From assembly GCA_029974835.1 (NCBI GenBank), contig JARKQN010000057.1, positions 1-43,122 on the forward strand: DNA of 43,122 nt. The letters are read 5' to 3'. This DNA is from Bacteroidales bacterium (GTDB lineage Bacteria; Bacteroidota; Bacteroidia; Bacteroidales; VadinHA17). The position numbers and the translations under genes are program-made. Shown piece by piece: positions 15,131 through 24,500 of this stretch. The notes beneath the pieces are model-generated. The model did not search any database. It was not told where the DNA came from and was given only the letters and a program-made list of their open reading frames with translations. Numbering within the stretch: the stretch's first letter is position 1; every line of letters begins with the position of its first letter.

Positions 15131-16567
15131 ATGAAAAGGTTTGCAGTAATATTTATATTTCTGGGAGTTATGTTTCAGGTTTTTCCTCAGGGAAAAGAGA
15201 CCAATGAAGCAGACACCATGAAGTATTATGAACTCCTCAGGAGTTATGACGCGGAATCCCAGATTAATTTCAGTCTTATGACCGCTTCTGCAAACGGCAA
15301 CTCCTATATTGTCAGATGGCTTATTGACCACGGGGCAGACGTTGAGGCTTCAACTAATGAAGATGTCAGGGCACTTCACTTTGCCGCAGGGAACAACAGG
15401 ACAGAGGTTGTTAAAATTCTCCTTGAATCAGGCGCTGATCCGGATATACTTTCGAATTATTCAGAAACTCCTCTTCATATAGCTGCAAAGAAAAATTACA
15501 TTCAGGTGGCTGAATTACTTGCCAGGTATGGAGCTGACGTCAATATGACTGACAGGTTTGGGGCCACTCCTCTTCATTATGCATCAGCTTATGGTTTTTT
15601 TGAACTCGCCGACCTGCTTCTTTACTACGATGCAGCCGTATATGTTAAGGACTATGACGGAACGACACCGCTGATGGCGGCAATATGGGCTGGAAATGCA
15701 AATATTGCCGACCTCCTGATGCAGCACGGAGCAAATCCGTCAGACAAGGACGACAACGGCTTTACACCTTTAATGATAGCCGCACAGAATGGCGATACTC
15801 TGGTGATGGATCTCCTCATAAGGCGATTTGTGAATATCTATGAAAAAAACAATTATAATTATGATGCTCTGGACCTTGCAACCAAATCAGACCATGCCGA
15901 GGCGGTTAAATATCTCCTCAGGAAAGGGGATAAATGGGTGAATAACGGTAATAACGCTGTTAATCCGTATTCCGTAGCGCTTTCGTACGGCAGAAATGAA
16001 ATGGCAGAGCTGCTGGCAGACAATGGCATTACTCCCGTAACGATTAAAGGGTTTAATCAGGTCAGTCTTTATGCCGGGACAAGGGCAGTTTTTCATGATT
16101 ATTCTGCCGGTTTCGCAATGCACCTTGCAAATTTCTCGGGAAAATCAGGAATACTGATGGGTTACGATTTTAAACCGGGCTACACAAGGGTGCTTATGAA
16201 AAAGGCAGAGGATCTGTATTACCAGTACCTCGATAAAAGCTCACTGGCTTATGCCGGGTATTTTTTAAATATCCCCGTAACTGACAATATAACGGGCGGT
16301 AACTGGAACCTTGGGTTTTCTCTATCCGCAGGATGGTATATGCCGGATAAGCTGAAGGGTACATATCTTGCCCCGGGTAAAAATCTTAAAATCATACCTG
16401 CAGCCGGCATTAACCGGACAAATGATAAACTTACCATCAGAGCGGAATTTGAATATATTAAAACGCCTTTCTACAGGGTTGGCCCTGTCTGGCTGAGGAT
16501 AAGTGCCGGATACAATATTTATTTCAACCGGTTGAGGGCTCCCGGTAAAATAATTAAGTGGTATTGA
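15131..16567 (+). CDS. secreted ankyrin-repeat protein with C-terminal barrel-like domain
   Basis: 478 aa. A signal peptide (MKRFAVIFIFLGVMFQVFPQG) shows export. About eight ankyrin repeats follow (roughly 35-300), with clear TPLHIAAKKNY, TPLHYASAYG, TPLMAAIWAG and TPLMIAAQNG helices and GADVN/GADPD turns. From about 310 the chain changes to alternating aromatic/polar strands (SLYAGTRAVFHDYSAGFAM, WNLGFSLSAGWYMP, TIRAEFEYI, RISAGYNIYF), as in a small outer-membrane barrel. Ankyrins on a possible barrel would place a protein-binding scaffold in the periplasm. A small lipoprotein gene follows 5 nt later, probably in one operon. Confidence 0.8.
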   Translation: MKRFAVIFIFLGVMFQVFPQGKETNEADTMKYYELLRSYDAESQINFSLMTASANGNSYIVRWLIDHGADVEASTNEDVRALHFAAGNNRTEVVKILLESGADPDILSNYSETPLHIAAKKNYIQVAELLARYGADVNMTDRFGATPLHYASAYGFFELADLLLYYDAAVYVKDYDGTTPLMAAIWAGNANIADLLMQHGANPSDKDDNGFTPLMIAAQNGDTLVMDLLIRRFVNIYEKNNYNYDALDLATKSDHAEAVKYLLRKGDKWVNNGNNAVNPYSVALSYGRNEMAELLADNGITPVTIKGFNQVSLYAGTRAVFHDYSAGFAMHLANFSGKSGILMGYDFKPGYTRVLMKKAEDLYYQYLDKSSLAYAGYFLNIPVTDNITGGNWNLGFSLSAGWYMPDKLKGTYLAPGKNLKIIPAAGINRTNDKLTIRAEFEYIKTPFYRVGPVWLRISAGYNIYFNRLRAPGKIIKWY

Positions 16568-16572
16568 ATATT

Positions 16573-17001
16573 ATGCACAGAGTGAAGAACATATTGATAT
16601 TGCTTATAACGATTATTTTCTCCTGCGACGAAAATCCATTCTTCATCGACTGCCGCGACTGTGTAAGCCAGGAGCCTGAATATGCCACATTACTGGTTAA
16701 ACTCGACCCGGGAATCGGCGGAGGGTTGACACCTTCGGCAGTGGTCAGAATTTATGAAGGAAAACTGGAGGATAATAATCTTCTCGGAACCTATTATATA
16801 CCCGGCAGAAGCTGGGAAACCAATGTCACTCTTAACAAAAAGTACACGTTAACTGCAACATACACAGATAATCATGGAAACACTTACGTGGCAGTTGACA
16901 GCGCTTATCCCCGGTTGAGATATGAGAAATCCCAGTGTGAAGATGCGTGCTGGTTCGTATACGACAGGGTAGTGAAGCTTGCAATAAAATACTCCCGCTG
17001 A
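16573..17001 (+). CDS. small Cys-rich lipoprotein
   Basis: 142 aa from the ATG at 16573; upstream in-frame GTG (16558) and TTG codons lie in the end of the previous gene. The lipobox IFSC (Cys18) marks a lipoprotein. The mature part has CRDC near its start, a beta-sandwich-like body (VVRIYEGKLEDNNLLGTYY, NKKYTLTATYTDNHGNTYVAVD) and a second cysteine pair CEDAC, suggesting disulfides between the two ends. Family not recognised. It starts 5 nt after the ankyrin-barrel gene, so the two are probably functionally tied. Confidence 0.7.
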   Translation: MHRVKNILILLITIIFSCDENPFFIDCRDCVSQEPEYATLLVKLDPGIGGGLTPSAVVRIYEGKLEDNNLLGTYYIPGRSWETNVTLNKKYTLTATYTDNHGNTYVAVDSAYPRLRYEKSQCEDACWFVYDRVVKLAIKYSR

Positions 17002-17056
17002 AAAGGGAAAAGGTTATGTTATCTCCTTTCTTAAGGTAAAATAACAGATCCTGCTT

Positions 17057-17830
17057 TCAGATTTTTTCACGGGCAAGTCTCCTTCTCAGTTCACCGGTGG
17101 AAATATTGGAATAAAGTACTCCGTTATCCGCCACGCTTATCTCCCCTGTCTCTTCAGAAACGACAATAACAAGCGCATCGGAGCTTTCCGACATACCTAT
17201 TGCAGCCCTGTGGCGCATCCCGTATGCCGGCGAAATGTTTGTCTGGTCAGTTATCGGCAGAGGGCAGCGGGCGGAGAGAATCCGTCCGTTATGAATAAGT
17301 ATTGCACCGTCGTGCAGAGGAGTGTTTTTGTAAAATATTGTTTCAATCAGCCCGGAGCTGATAACGGCATTAATTTTTTCGCCTCCTTCCGACCATGGTT
17401 CGAGAGAGCTTGTCCGGCCAATTACGATTAGGGCTCCGGTCTTCTTAACCGACATTGCCTCCACGGCTCTGATAATTTCTTCAGCGTTCCGCGGATTATC
17501 CTTACTTCCGTTATTAAAGGAAAGAATATTCAGTTTCCGGAGAAATTCATTTTTTACATACCTGTTCCCTGTGGCTATAAGGAACCTCCTGATCTCCTGC
17601 TGAAAGACCACAATCAGAGCTATAAGGCCCACTCCGATGACCTGGCCAAGCAGAGTGCTCATAAGTTCGAGATTAAGCACTTTCACGAGCAGCCAGAAAA
17701 GATAAAAAATAAATACCGCCACAAAGATACTCATGGCGGGGGTACCTCTGATTATCCTGTAAAGCTGGTAAAGCAGAAAGGCAACCAGAAATATATCAAC
17801 AACATCAAATATGGTAATACTGAACGGCAT
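17057..17830 (-). CDS. cdaA: diadenylate cyclase CdaA
   Basis: 257 aa. Makes cyclic di-AMP from two ATP. Three amino-terminal membrane segments (about 8-27, 32-50, 57-76) are followed by a short coil (QQEIRRFL) and the DAC domain, with the two signature motifs Asp-Gly-Ala (174-176, PLHDGAI) and Arg-His-Arg (206-208, GMRHRAA). GRTSSLEPWSEGG and EETGEISVADNG are also family features. It follows folP by 17 nt on the same strand, so they share a transcript. No CdaR-like regulator follows. Confidence 0.95.
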   Translation of the reverse strand: MPFSITIFDVVDIFLVAFLLYQLYRIIRGTPAMSIFVAVFIFYLFWLLVKVLNLELMSTLLGQVIGVGLIALIVVFQQEIRRFLIATGNRYVKNEFLRKLNILSFNNGSKDNPRNAEEIIRAVEAMSVKKTGALIVIGRTSSLEPWSEGGEKINAVISSGLIETIFYKNTPLHDGAILIHNGRILSARCPLPITDQTNISPAYGMRHRAAIGMSESSDALVIVVSEETGEISVADNGVLYSNISTGELRRRLAREKI

Positions 17831-17847
17831 TCTTCAAATTAACATTT

Positions 17848-18720
17848 TCAGAAATATTCTTTTCTCGGCCTGTTGTTTACCCTGCTAACGAGCCGACAGG
17901 CTTCAACTGCCTCCCTTACATCGTGAACCCTCAGGATATCTGCACCTTTGAGCAAAGCCACAGTATTCAGGACTGTGGTACCGTTAAGAGCTTCAGCGGG
18001 TGAAAATCCGAGTGTCTTCCAGATCATTGATTTACGGGAAAGTCCGACCATCAACGGCAATCCGGTTATTGAAAATTCTTCCAGCCTGCGCAGAATTTCA
18101 AAATTATGTTCCGCAGTTTTTCCGAATCCAAACCCCGGATCAATAATTATATCCTTAATCCCCGCTGTCCTCAGAGCATTAATTCTGACGCCCATCCACA
18201 TCAGTATGTCTGCCACCACATCATCATATACGGGGTTATTCTGCATAGTTGAAGGAGTTCCCTGCATGTGCATAAGAATATAAGGCACATTAAATTCCCT
18301 GACAACGCTGAACATCTGAGGGTCAAGTTCACCTCCCGAGATGTCGTTAATAATATGTGCGCCACAAGAAGCAACAGCTTCACCTGCAATTTCCGACCTG
18401 AATGTATCAACTGATATTATTGCTTCCGGGAAATTCTCCGAAATAAGCCTTACGGCGGGAAGCACCCTTTTCCTTTCCTCATCCGGAGGAATCTCTGCTG
18501 CTCCCGGCCGCGATGAAAACCCTCCCACATCGATGAAGTCGGCACCCGATTTCAGCATTTCCCCCACAGAATTTAGTATATGAGCCGGGTTCATTTTTCT
18601 GCTGTCGGCATAAAACGAGTCCGGTGTGACATTTATCACACCCATTACCCTCGGGCGGTCAAAATCAATCAGCCGGCCCTTAACGTTTATATACAGAGGT
18701 TTCCGAAACATTTCAAACAT
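17848..18720 (-). CDS. folP: dihydropteroate synthase
   Basis: 290 aa. Joins p-aminobenzoate to dihydropterin pyrophosphate in folate synthesis. Signatures: MGVINVTPDSFYADSRK (pterin loop), GADFIDVGGFSSRPGA, SVDTFRSEIA, IINDISGG, DPGFGFGKTAEHN and GLSRKSM. A second possible start is the ATG at 18711 (MFRKPLY). A sequence reading TATCTTTG on the minus strand lies 2 nt before the start (18722-18729), which would imply a very short leader. First gene of folP-cdaA. Confidence 0.95.
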   Translation of the reverse strand: MFEMFRKPLYINVKGRLIDFDRPRVMGVINVTPDSFYADSRKMNPAHILNSVGEMLKSGADFIDVGGFSSRPGAAEIPPDEERKRVLPAVRLISENFPEAIISVDTFRSEIAGEAVASCGAHIINDISGGELDPQMFSVVREFNVPYILMHMQGTPSTMQNNPVYDDVVADILMWMGVRINALRTAGIKDIIIDPGFGFGKTAEHNFEILRRLEEFSITGLPLMVGLSRKSMIWKTLGFSPAEALNGTTVLNTVALLKGADILRVHDVREAVEACRLVSRVNNRPRKEYF

Positions 18721-18812
18721 TCAAAGATAAACAAAATGGTTAATGATTTACATTACTTCCTTTTCGGGTCTGCATTCATCGGCCTGATAGCGAAAATTCA
18801 ATTTGATATTCT

Positions 18813-18820
18813 TACTTTTG
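18813..18820 (+). promoter_or_regulatory. -7 box for the tmk operon (TACTTTTG)
   Basis: Perfect TAnnTTTG match 37 nt before the tmk ATG, giving a leader of about 30 nt. TTTG at 18802-18805 is too close (7 nt) to be the -33 element. Confidence 0.4.
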
Positions 18821-18857
18821 CCATGCATTATTACTTTTACACCGGAACAAAACAGGC

Positions 18858-19547
18858 ATGAGGTTATTTGTAATTGAAGGACTTGACGGTTCGGGCAAAT
18901 CGACTCAGATAAAATTACTGGGCAGTCACCTGGAAAAATCAGGTTTTTCATACGAATATCTTCATTTCCCGAGAACGGATGCTCCTTGGTTCGGCGAGCT
19001 TATTGCCCGGTTCCTGAGAGGAGAATTTGGTTCGCTTAATGAGGTTGACCCATACCTTGTAGCGATGCTTTATGCCGGAGACAGAAAGGACGCTTCGGAA
19101 CTTATCCGGAAATGGTTTGATGAAGGAAGGGTGGTGCTGCTCGACCGGTACACCTATTCAAATATTGCCTATCAGTGTGCGAAATTTGATGATACAGATA
19201 AGCAGGATGAACTGAAAGAATGGATCCTGAAACTCGAATTTGAGCATTTCGGGATTCCGCGGCCATCTGTCAATATATTCCTAGACATGCCGCTGCCCTT
19301 CATCCGGAACAAACTTTCATCGGGACGAGACGGAGACGACAGGAAATATCTTAACGGAAAAGCGGACATACACGAAAGCAACATAAACTTCCAGAAACGT
19401 GTAAGGGATATGTATCTGAGGGTGGCCGTTTCAGATCCATCGCTTGAAGTGATTAACTGTTCTGACGCTGACGGCAACATTCTGAATCCCAACAGGGTTT
19501 TTGAACTAATACTGGACCTTTTGAACAGAAAAAGACTCCTTGAATGA
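18858..19547 (+). CDS. tmk: thymidylate kinase
   Basis: 229 aa. Phosphorylates dTMP to dTDP. P-loop GLDGSGKST (residues 8-16), the DRY motif in LLDRYTYSNIAYQ, and a LID-like SSGRDGDDRKYLNGKADIHE. It is longer than the usual 205-210 aa and has an Asp-rich insertion after the DRY motif (CAKFDDTDKQDELKEW). The next ORF starts within its stop codon (ATGA overlap). Confidence 0.9.
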   Translation: MRLFVIEGLDGSGKSTQIKLLGSHLEKSGFSYEYLHFPRTDAPWFGELIARFLRGEFGSLNEVDPYLVAMLYAGDRKDASELIRKWFDEGRVVLLDRYTYSNIAYQCAKFDDTDKQDELKEWILKLEFEHFGIPRPSVNIFLDMPLPFIRNKLSSGRDGDDRKYLNGKADIHESNINFQKRVRDMYLRVAVSDPSLEVINCSDADGNILNPNRVFELILDLLNRKRLLE

Positions 19548-20641
19548 GAGTATTATATCTGATAGCACGCCTGCTGACTGGGGCCGTTTTCGTCTTTTCA
19601 GGTACCGTAAAGGCTATTGATCCAACAGGTTCTGCCATAAAGTTCACCGATTATTTTACGGCATTCGGACTTGATTTCCTGATACCCTTAAGCATGCCTC
19701 TGGCTTTCATTCTATGCCTTGCCGAATTCATTTCAGGTTTTGCGCTTCTTTCGGGAATAAGATACCGCGAGGGACTTGCCGCAGTGGCTGCCCTTATGGC
19801 GGTATTTACACCCCTTACTCTTGTGCTTGCTGTTCTGAATCCTGTCAGCGACTGCGGTTGTTTCGGAGATGCTGTAAAGCTCACAAACTGGGAGACATTC
19901 GGGAAAAATGTGGTTTTATCTTTTTTTGTTATTATTCTGATCACCCGGAAACAGAAACCTTCAGAGTATATCCGGTCCGGAAGAAGCTGGCTTATCATTT
20001 CGGCTGTCTCTCTCATTTTCGTTTTATTCACTTTGTACAACCTTGTATATCTTCCCGTCATTGATTTCCTTCCCTACAAAAAGGGGAATAATATCAGGAA
20101 GCTTATGGTAATTCCCGAAGGCGCACCTGCCCCTGTCTTCAGGACAACATTTATCTACGAAAAGGACGGAATAAGGAAAGAGTTCACTCTCGACAACTAT
20201 CCTGAAGGCGATACTGCATGGAAATTTATTGACCAGAAATCTGTTATGATTAAAAAAGGCTATGAACCACCCATTCATGATTTCTCAGTCACCACCATTG
20301 ACGGGAACAATATAACCGATCATGTACTTAATAACAGCGGTTACACCCTTTTGATGATATCCCATAAGCTCGAAAAAGCTGATCCCCGGAAACTTGAGAA
20401 AGGCTTTGCAACCGGCAGGAGATTTGCCGAAGCCGGCATGGAGTTTTATATACTCACATCCACGGGCTCCGACAAATTAAAAGATTATCAGAACGGTCTT
20501 GTTTTTTGCATTGCTGACGAAGTTACGCTTAAAACAATGGTAAGATCCAACCCCGGTTATATTCTTCTGAAAAACGGTACCGTGGCAGGCAAGTGGTCGT
20601 GGGCCGGCCTGCCAGCCGACATAAATAATATGTTAAAATAA
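19544..20641 (+). CDS. DoxX/MauE-like membrane protein with degenerate thioredoxin-like tail (BT_3928-like)
   Basis: 365 aa. The amino third holds four DoxX/MauE-type membrane segments (RLLTGAVFVFSGTVKAIDP, FILCLAEFISGFALL, SDCGCFGD loop between segments 3 and 4), then a fifth segment (about 145-165) and a long carboxyl domain. That domain ends like a TlpA-type thioredoxin fold (YTLLMISH, EFYILTSTGSDKL, GYILLKNGTVAGKWSW) but has no CxxC. This matches the BT_3928 family seen next to tpiA in Bacteroidota as I recall. A redox or electron-transfer-linked membrane role is suggested, not shown. Start overlaps tmk by 4 nt; tpiA follows 21 nt later. Confidence 0.8.
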   Translation: MRVLYLIARLLTGAVFVFSGTVKAIDPTGSAIKFTDYFTAFGLDFLIPLSMPLAFILCLAEFISGFALLSGIRYREGLAAVAALMAVFTPLTLVLAVLNPVSDCGCFGDAVKLTNWETFGKNVVLSFFVIILITRKQKPSEYIRSGRSWLIISAVSLIFVLFTLYNLVYLPVIDFLPYKKGNNIRKLMVIPEGAPAPVFRTTFIYEKDGIRKEFTLDNYPEGDTAWKFIDQKSVMIKKGYEPPIHDFSVTTIDGNNITDHVLNNSGYTLLMISHKLEKADPRKLEKGFATGRRFAEAGMEFYILTSTGSDKLKDYQNGLVFCIADEVTLKTMVRSNPGYILLKNGTVAGKWSWAGLPADINNMLK

Positions 20642-20662
20642 AAATACGTTAAACTATTTGTC

Positions 20663-21421
20663 ATGAGAAAAAAAATCGTTGCAGGCAACTGGAAAATGAA
20701 CATGGATTACAGCACAGGTATAGCTCTGGCTGAAGGAATAAGGGATTATTTTAAAAACAAGGTTCCCGTTTGTGAGGTTATAATCTGCTCTCCTTTCATA
20801 CATCTTGCTTCGCTGCAAAACATCCTGAAAGGAAGCATTATTAAATATGGTGCACAGAACTGCCACCAGGAAGAGTCAGGTGCCTACACAGGTGAGATAT
20901 CAGCCGGGATGATAAAGAGTACCGGGGCAGAATATGTTATAATAGGGCATTCGGAAAGAAGAACCTACTTCGGAGAGGATGATTCGCTGCTTAACAGGAA
21001 AACCAAAACTGCCCTGGCCAGGGGACTGAAAGTTATTTTCTGCTGCGGGGAAGTACTGGCTGAAAGAGAAAAAGAAATACATTTTGAGGTTGTAAAAAGA
21101 CAGCTTACCGACGGACTCTTCAATCTGACAGAGGAGCAGATGAAGAATATTGTTATTGCCTACGAACCTGTCTGGGCAATCGGAACAGGGCTGACTGCCT
21201 CACCCGCTCAGGCCCAGGAGATGCACCGTTTTATAAGAGAAAACCTCGAAGCCGGATATGGAAGAAAGATTGCGGAGGAAACCACAATATTATACGGGGG
21301 TAGCTGTAAAGCCTCAAATGCAGCAGAACTCTTCAGTATGCCTGATGTGGACGGCGGTCTCATAGGAGGGGCTTCGCTGAAGAAGGATGAATTCTGCGCC
21401 ATCGCAGAGGCTGTTCATTAA
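20663..21421 (+). CDS. tpiA: triosephosphate isomerase
   Basis: 252 aa TIM barrel that interconverts dihydroxyacetone phosphate and glyceraldehyde 3-phosphate. Signatures: AGNWKMN at the start (catalytic Lys11), IIGHSERR (catalytic His), YEPVWAIGTG (catalytic Glu), YGGSCKASNA and GLIGGASL phosphate-binding loops. Full family length, no anomalies. Third gene of the tmk operon. Confidence 0.97.
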   Translation: MRKKIVAGNWKMNMDYSTGIALAEGIRDYFKNKVPVCEVIICSPFIHLASLQNILKGSIIKYGAQNCHQEESGAYTGEISAGMIKSTGAEYVIIGHSERRTYFGEDDSLLNRKTKTALARGLKVIFCCGEVLAEREKEIHFEVVKRQLTDGLFNLTEEQMKNIVIAYEPVWAIGTGLTASPAQAQEMHRFIRENLEAGYGRKIAEETTILYGGSCKASNAAELFSMPDVDGGLIGGASLKKDEFCAIAEAVH

Positions 21422-21427
21422 TTCCAC

Positions 21428-21453
21428 CCGCCGGTTTATAACTTTACCGGTGG
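21428..21453 (+). terminator. possible weak terminator after tpiA
   Basis: CCGCCGGT (21428-21435) pairs with ACCGGTGG (21446-21453) with one G-U wobble across a 10-nt loop. No T-run follows, so a rho-independent terminator is uncertain. Confidence 0.3.
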
Positions 21454-21533
21454 CAGCGGATATTAAGACAGAGAGTCTGTATTTTTATATATTCGTTTGA
21501 TAAACAAGGTTTTCAGGTAATTAATATAGTGTT

Positions 21534-24500
21534 ATGCCCAGAAAAACAATCATTGCCTTCCTTGTTACGGCATTCATTTGCCTGCCGGTAATTTCACAGA
21601 CAAGAAAAAGCTTTTCAGGCGAAAAGGAAAAATTCACGCAGGAACTGACGGCCTACATGGGGCCTAATCTAAACGCCGGCCAGCTGTCAGTTCTGAACGC
21701 CTTTAAGGCAGAATGGGACAGCTCTGCCTTTAATGCAGACCTTTCGCGCAGCATAATGGAGATAAGTTCAATGCTTGCGGCGCGTAACCTCAGGGCAACC
21801 CCCCATTTCCTTGATTACCTGCAGGCTCTGTCGGCCCTCCTCGATTACAGAGGAAACCAGGGCTATTTCAATACATGGCTGAAGGGTCTGGCCGACATGA
21901 TTAAAAAACAGCATATTCCCAACGATGTGCTGGACAGGTTTTTCAGAATTACAAATTCATTTATTTCTGCGCGCGTCGCATCAGAATCGGGAAATATTAA
22001 GTGGAAGATTGACGGAAATGATGTTGCCTTTGAGTTCGATACCGCTTTCTGCATAAATGTGAGAAACGGGGTGCTTAAAGCTTTTTCTCAGAAAGACAGT
22101 ACTGAAATCCAGAATGTTGACGGAAAATTTTACCCTGAAATACTTACATTCAGGGGTTCGAGGGGAACCGTTTATTTTGAGAAGGCAGGTTATAAGAAAG
22201 ACGAGGTATTCGCAGAAGCCGAAAATTTTTCTCTGAATTTCTCACGTGCGGCTTTCACTATAGATTCGGCCAGACTTACACATAAATCCTTCTTTGCCAA
22301 TCCCGAATACGGAATACTGACCGACCAGGCAGCCTACAAATCGGCTAACAGGGTCCTTTACCCTCAGTTTGAGACTTATGCAAAGAGTTTCTCCATTAAA
22401 AACATATTTAAGGATGTAAATTATGAGGGCGGGCTGAAGCTGGAAGGGAACACACTTCTCGGAACCGGCGATGTTTTCACACCGGCCAAAGTCACAATCT
22501 TCAGAAATGACACTCTATACCTGAAAATGACCACAAACGCGTGCATCCTTTCAAAATCAGGTATCAACACCCAGGAATCATCCGCAACCCTTTACCTGGA
22601 TAAAGATTCCCTTTTTCACTCGAGTATTGGTTTCTCATATAACGCCGACACAAGGGAAGTAAATCTCTTCAGAAACAATAATCCCGTTTCCAAAAGCCCG
22701 TGGTTTGACTCATTTCACGGGCTCGATATGTACTTTGAGAGTCTCAACTGGAAAATGAATGAATCGAAAATCACACTCTCAAGGGCCAGAGGAGCCTCAC
22801 TCGGGCAGGCCAGATTTGAATCCCTCTCCTTCTTTAATGCAAATTACTTTGAACGTCTTGCCGGCATCGACGAGTACCATCCCCTGAACAGACTCAGGCA
22901 ATTTGCCAACTGGTACTATTCGGAAACTTTCCCGGTGAATGACTTTGCCGGATGGCTGAAACTGCCTGCCGAATCGGTTGCCGGAATGTGCATGGACCTT
23001 GCCAACAGAGGCTTTCTTTTCTACGACAGGGTTAACAATGAGGTGACCATCAAGAAAAAAGTGGATGACTACATAGCATCTTATGCAAGGAAAAAAGACT
23101 ATGATGTTATTACATTCACAAGCGAGGTTAATGCCCCGGATGATAACGCAATACTCGACATGAACAATTACCGGCTTACAGTTAACGGCGTTCCCGGAGT
23201 ATTCCTCAGTGATTCCCAGCAGGTGGCTATCTATCCCTATAAAAACAGAATAGTGGTCGGAAAAAACAGGGATATTTTCTTTGACGGTGTTGTAGAGGCC
23301 GGACTCTTTACCATTTTCGGACATGAGTTCAGCTTCAGCTACGACACCTTTAAGATCAGGCTCCAGAAAATTGATTCTATAATGATAGCCGTGGAAACGG
23401 AACGAAGAGATAATATGGGAAGACCTGTAGTGGAGCCAATCGATAATCTGATACAGCTTACCACAGCAGAACTCTATATTGACCACCCGAATAATAAGTC
23501 GGGTCTCAGAAGCCTGGCTCAGTATCCGATCATAAACGCAACAACCTACTCATATATCTTCTTCGACAAACTGCCAAACCTTGAGAACATCTATAAAAAG
23601 CAGGACGTTTATTTCAGGATAGATCCCTTCTCATACGAGAACATAGATCACTATACAAATGATATGATGAGCCTGCCGGGCACTTTTTATGCGGGTAATA
23701 TTCTTGAACCTACAAGACAGTACCTCATAATTCAGCCCGACAACTCTCTTGGCTTTACCATGAATATTCCAGAAAACGGAATTGGTCTGTACGGCGGGAA
23801 AGGCCAGCTGTTTAATTTATTAACAATGAGCAACAAGGGCCTTGAGGGCTCAGGCACACTCCGGAGGCTTACCTCCGAAACACAGTCTGAGGTGTACAGA
23901 TTCTTCCCCGATTCAATGATAACTGACGCACAACGCTTTACAATTTCCCCTGATGCATCGGGAATTTATCCGGAACTGGGAAGCCGCAACGTAAAAATTA
24001 AATGGCTCCCGGAGAAAGACGAATGGTTTGCCTTCAACAGGACCGGTGAAAAATTCGATATGTTTGGAAACGGAACAAGACTGGATGGTTCTGTAAAGCT
24101 TACTCCTGAAGCCCTGGAGGGCTCAGGAAATATTGAGTACACAGACTCCAGAATAGTTTCAGATAAATTTAATTTCACTTCCTACACCATACACTCCGAT
24201 ACAGCCGATTATAATCTCATCTCTCCCCGCGGAGGAGGTAACTTTTCCTTTATTGCTGAAAATGTAAACACAACCATCGACTTTAAAGCCTCCAGATCAA
24301 GGTTCAGCCTTAATGCAGGCAGTTCCCTGGTGAAATTCCCTGAAATACAGTATATCTGTAAAATGACTGATTTTGAATATGATATGAAAGAAAGAATTCT
24401 GGGAATGGAACAGAGAGGAAAAGCCAATGAATCGCTGCTTAAGCCTGAAGAGTTACTGAAAGTGGACCTCAACAACCTTGAAACTCCCACATTCTTTGCC

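Noticed and set aside
17002-17056. Possible terminator between the convergent lipoprotein and cdaA genes
   Set aside because: Only a 5-bp GTTAT/ATAAC pair with a long loop; the T-run near 17060 is within the cdaA end.
18580-18861. 93-codon plus-strand frame between folP and tmk
   Set aside because: It runs from inside folP, on the opposite strand, through the divergent promoter region and into the tmk start; no protein-like composition.
22797-23486. 229-codon minus-strand frame
   Set aside because: Lies wholly inside the 1492-residue gene and reads as an antisense shadow, with no start context or domain.
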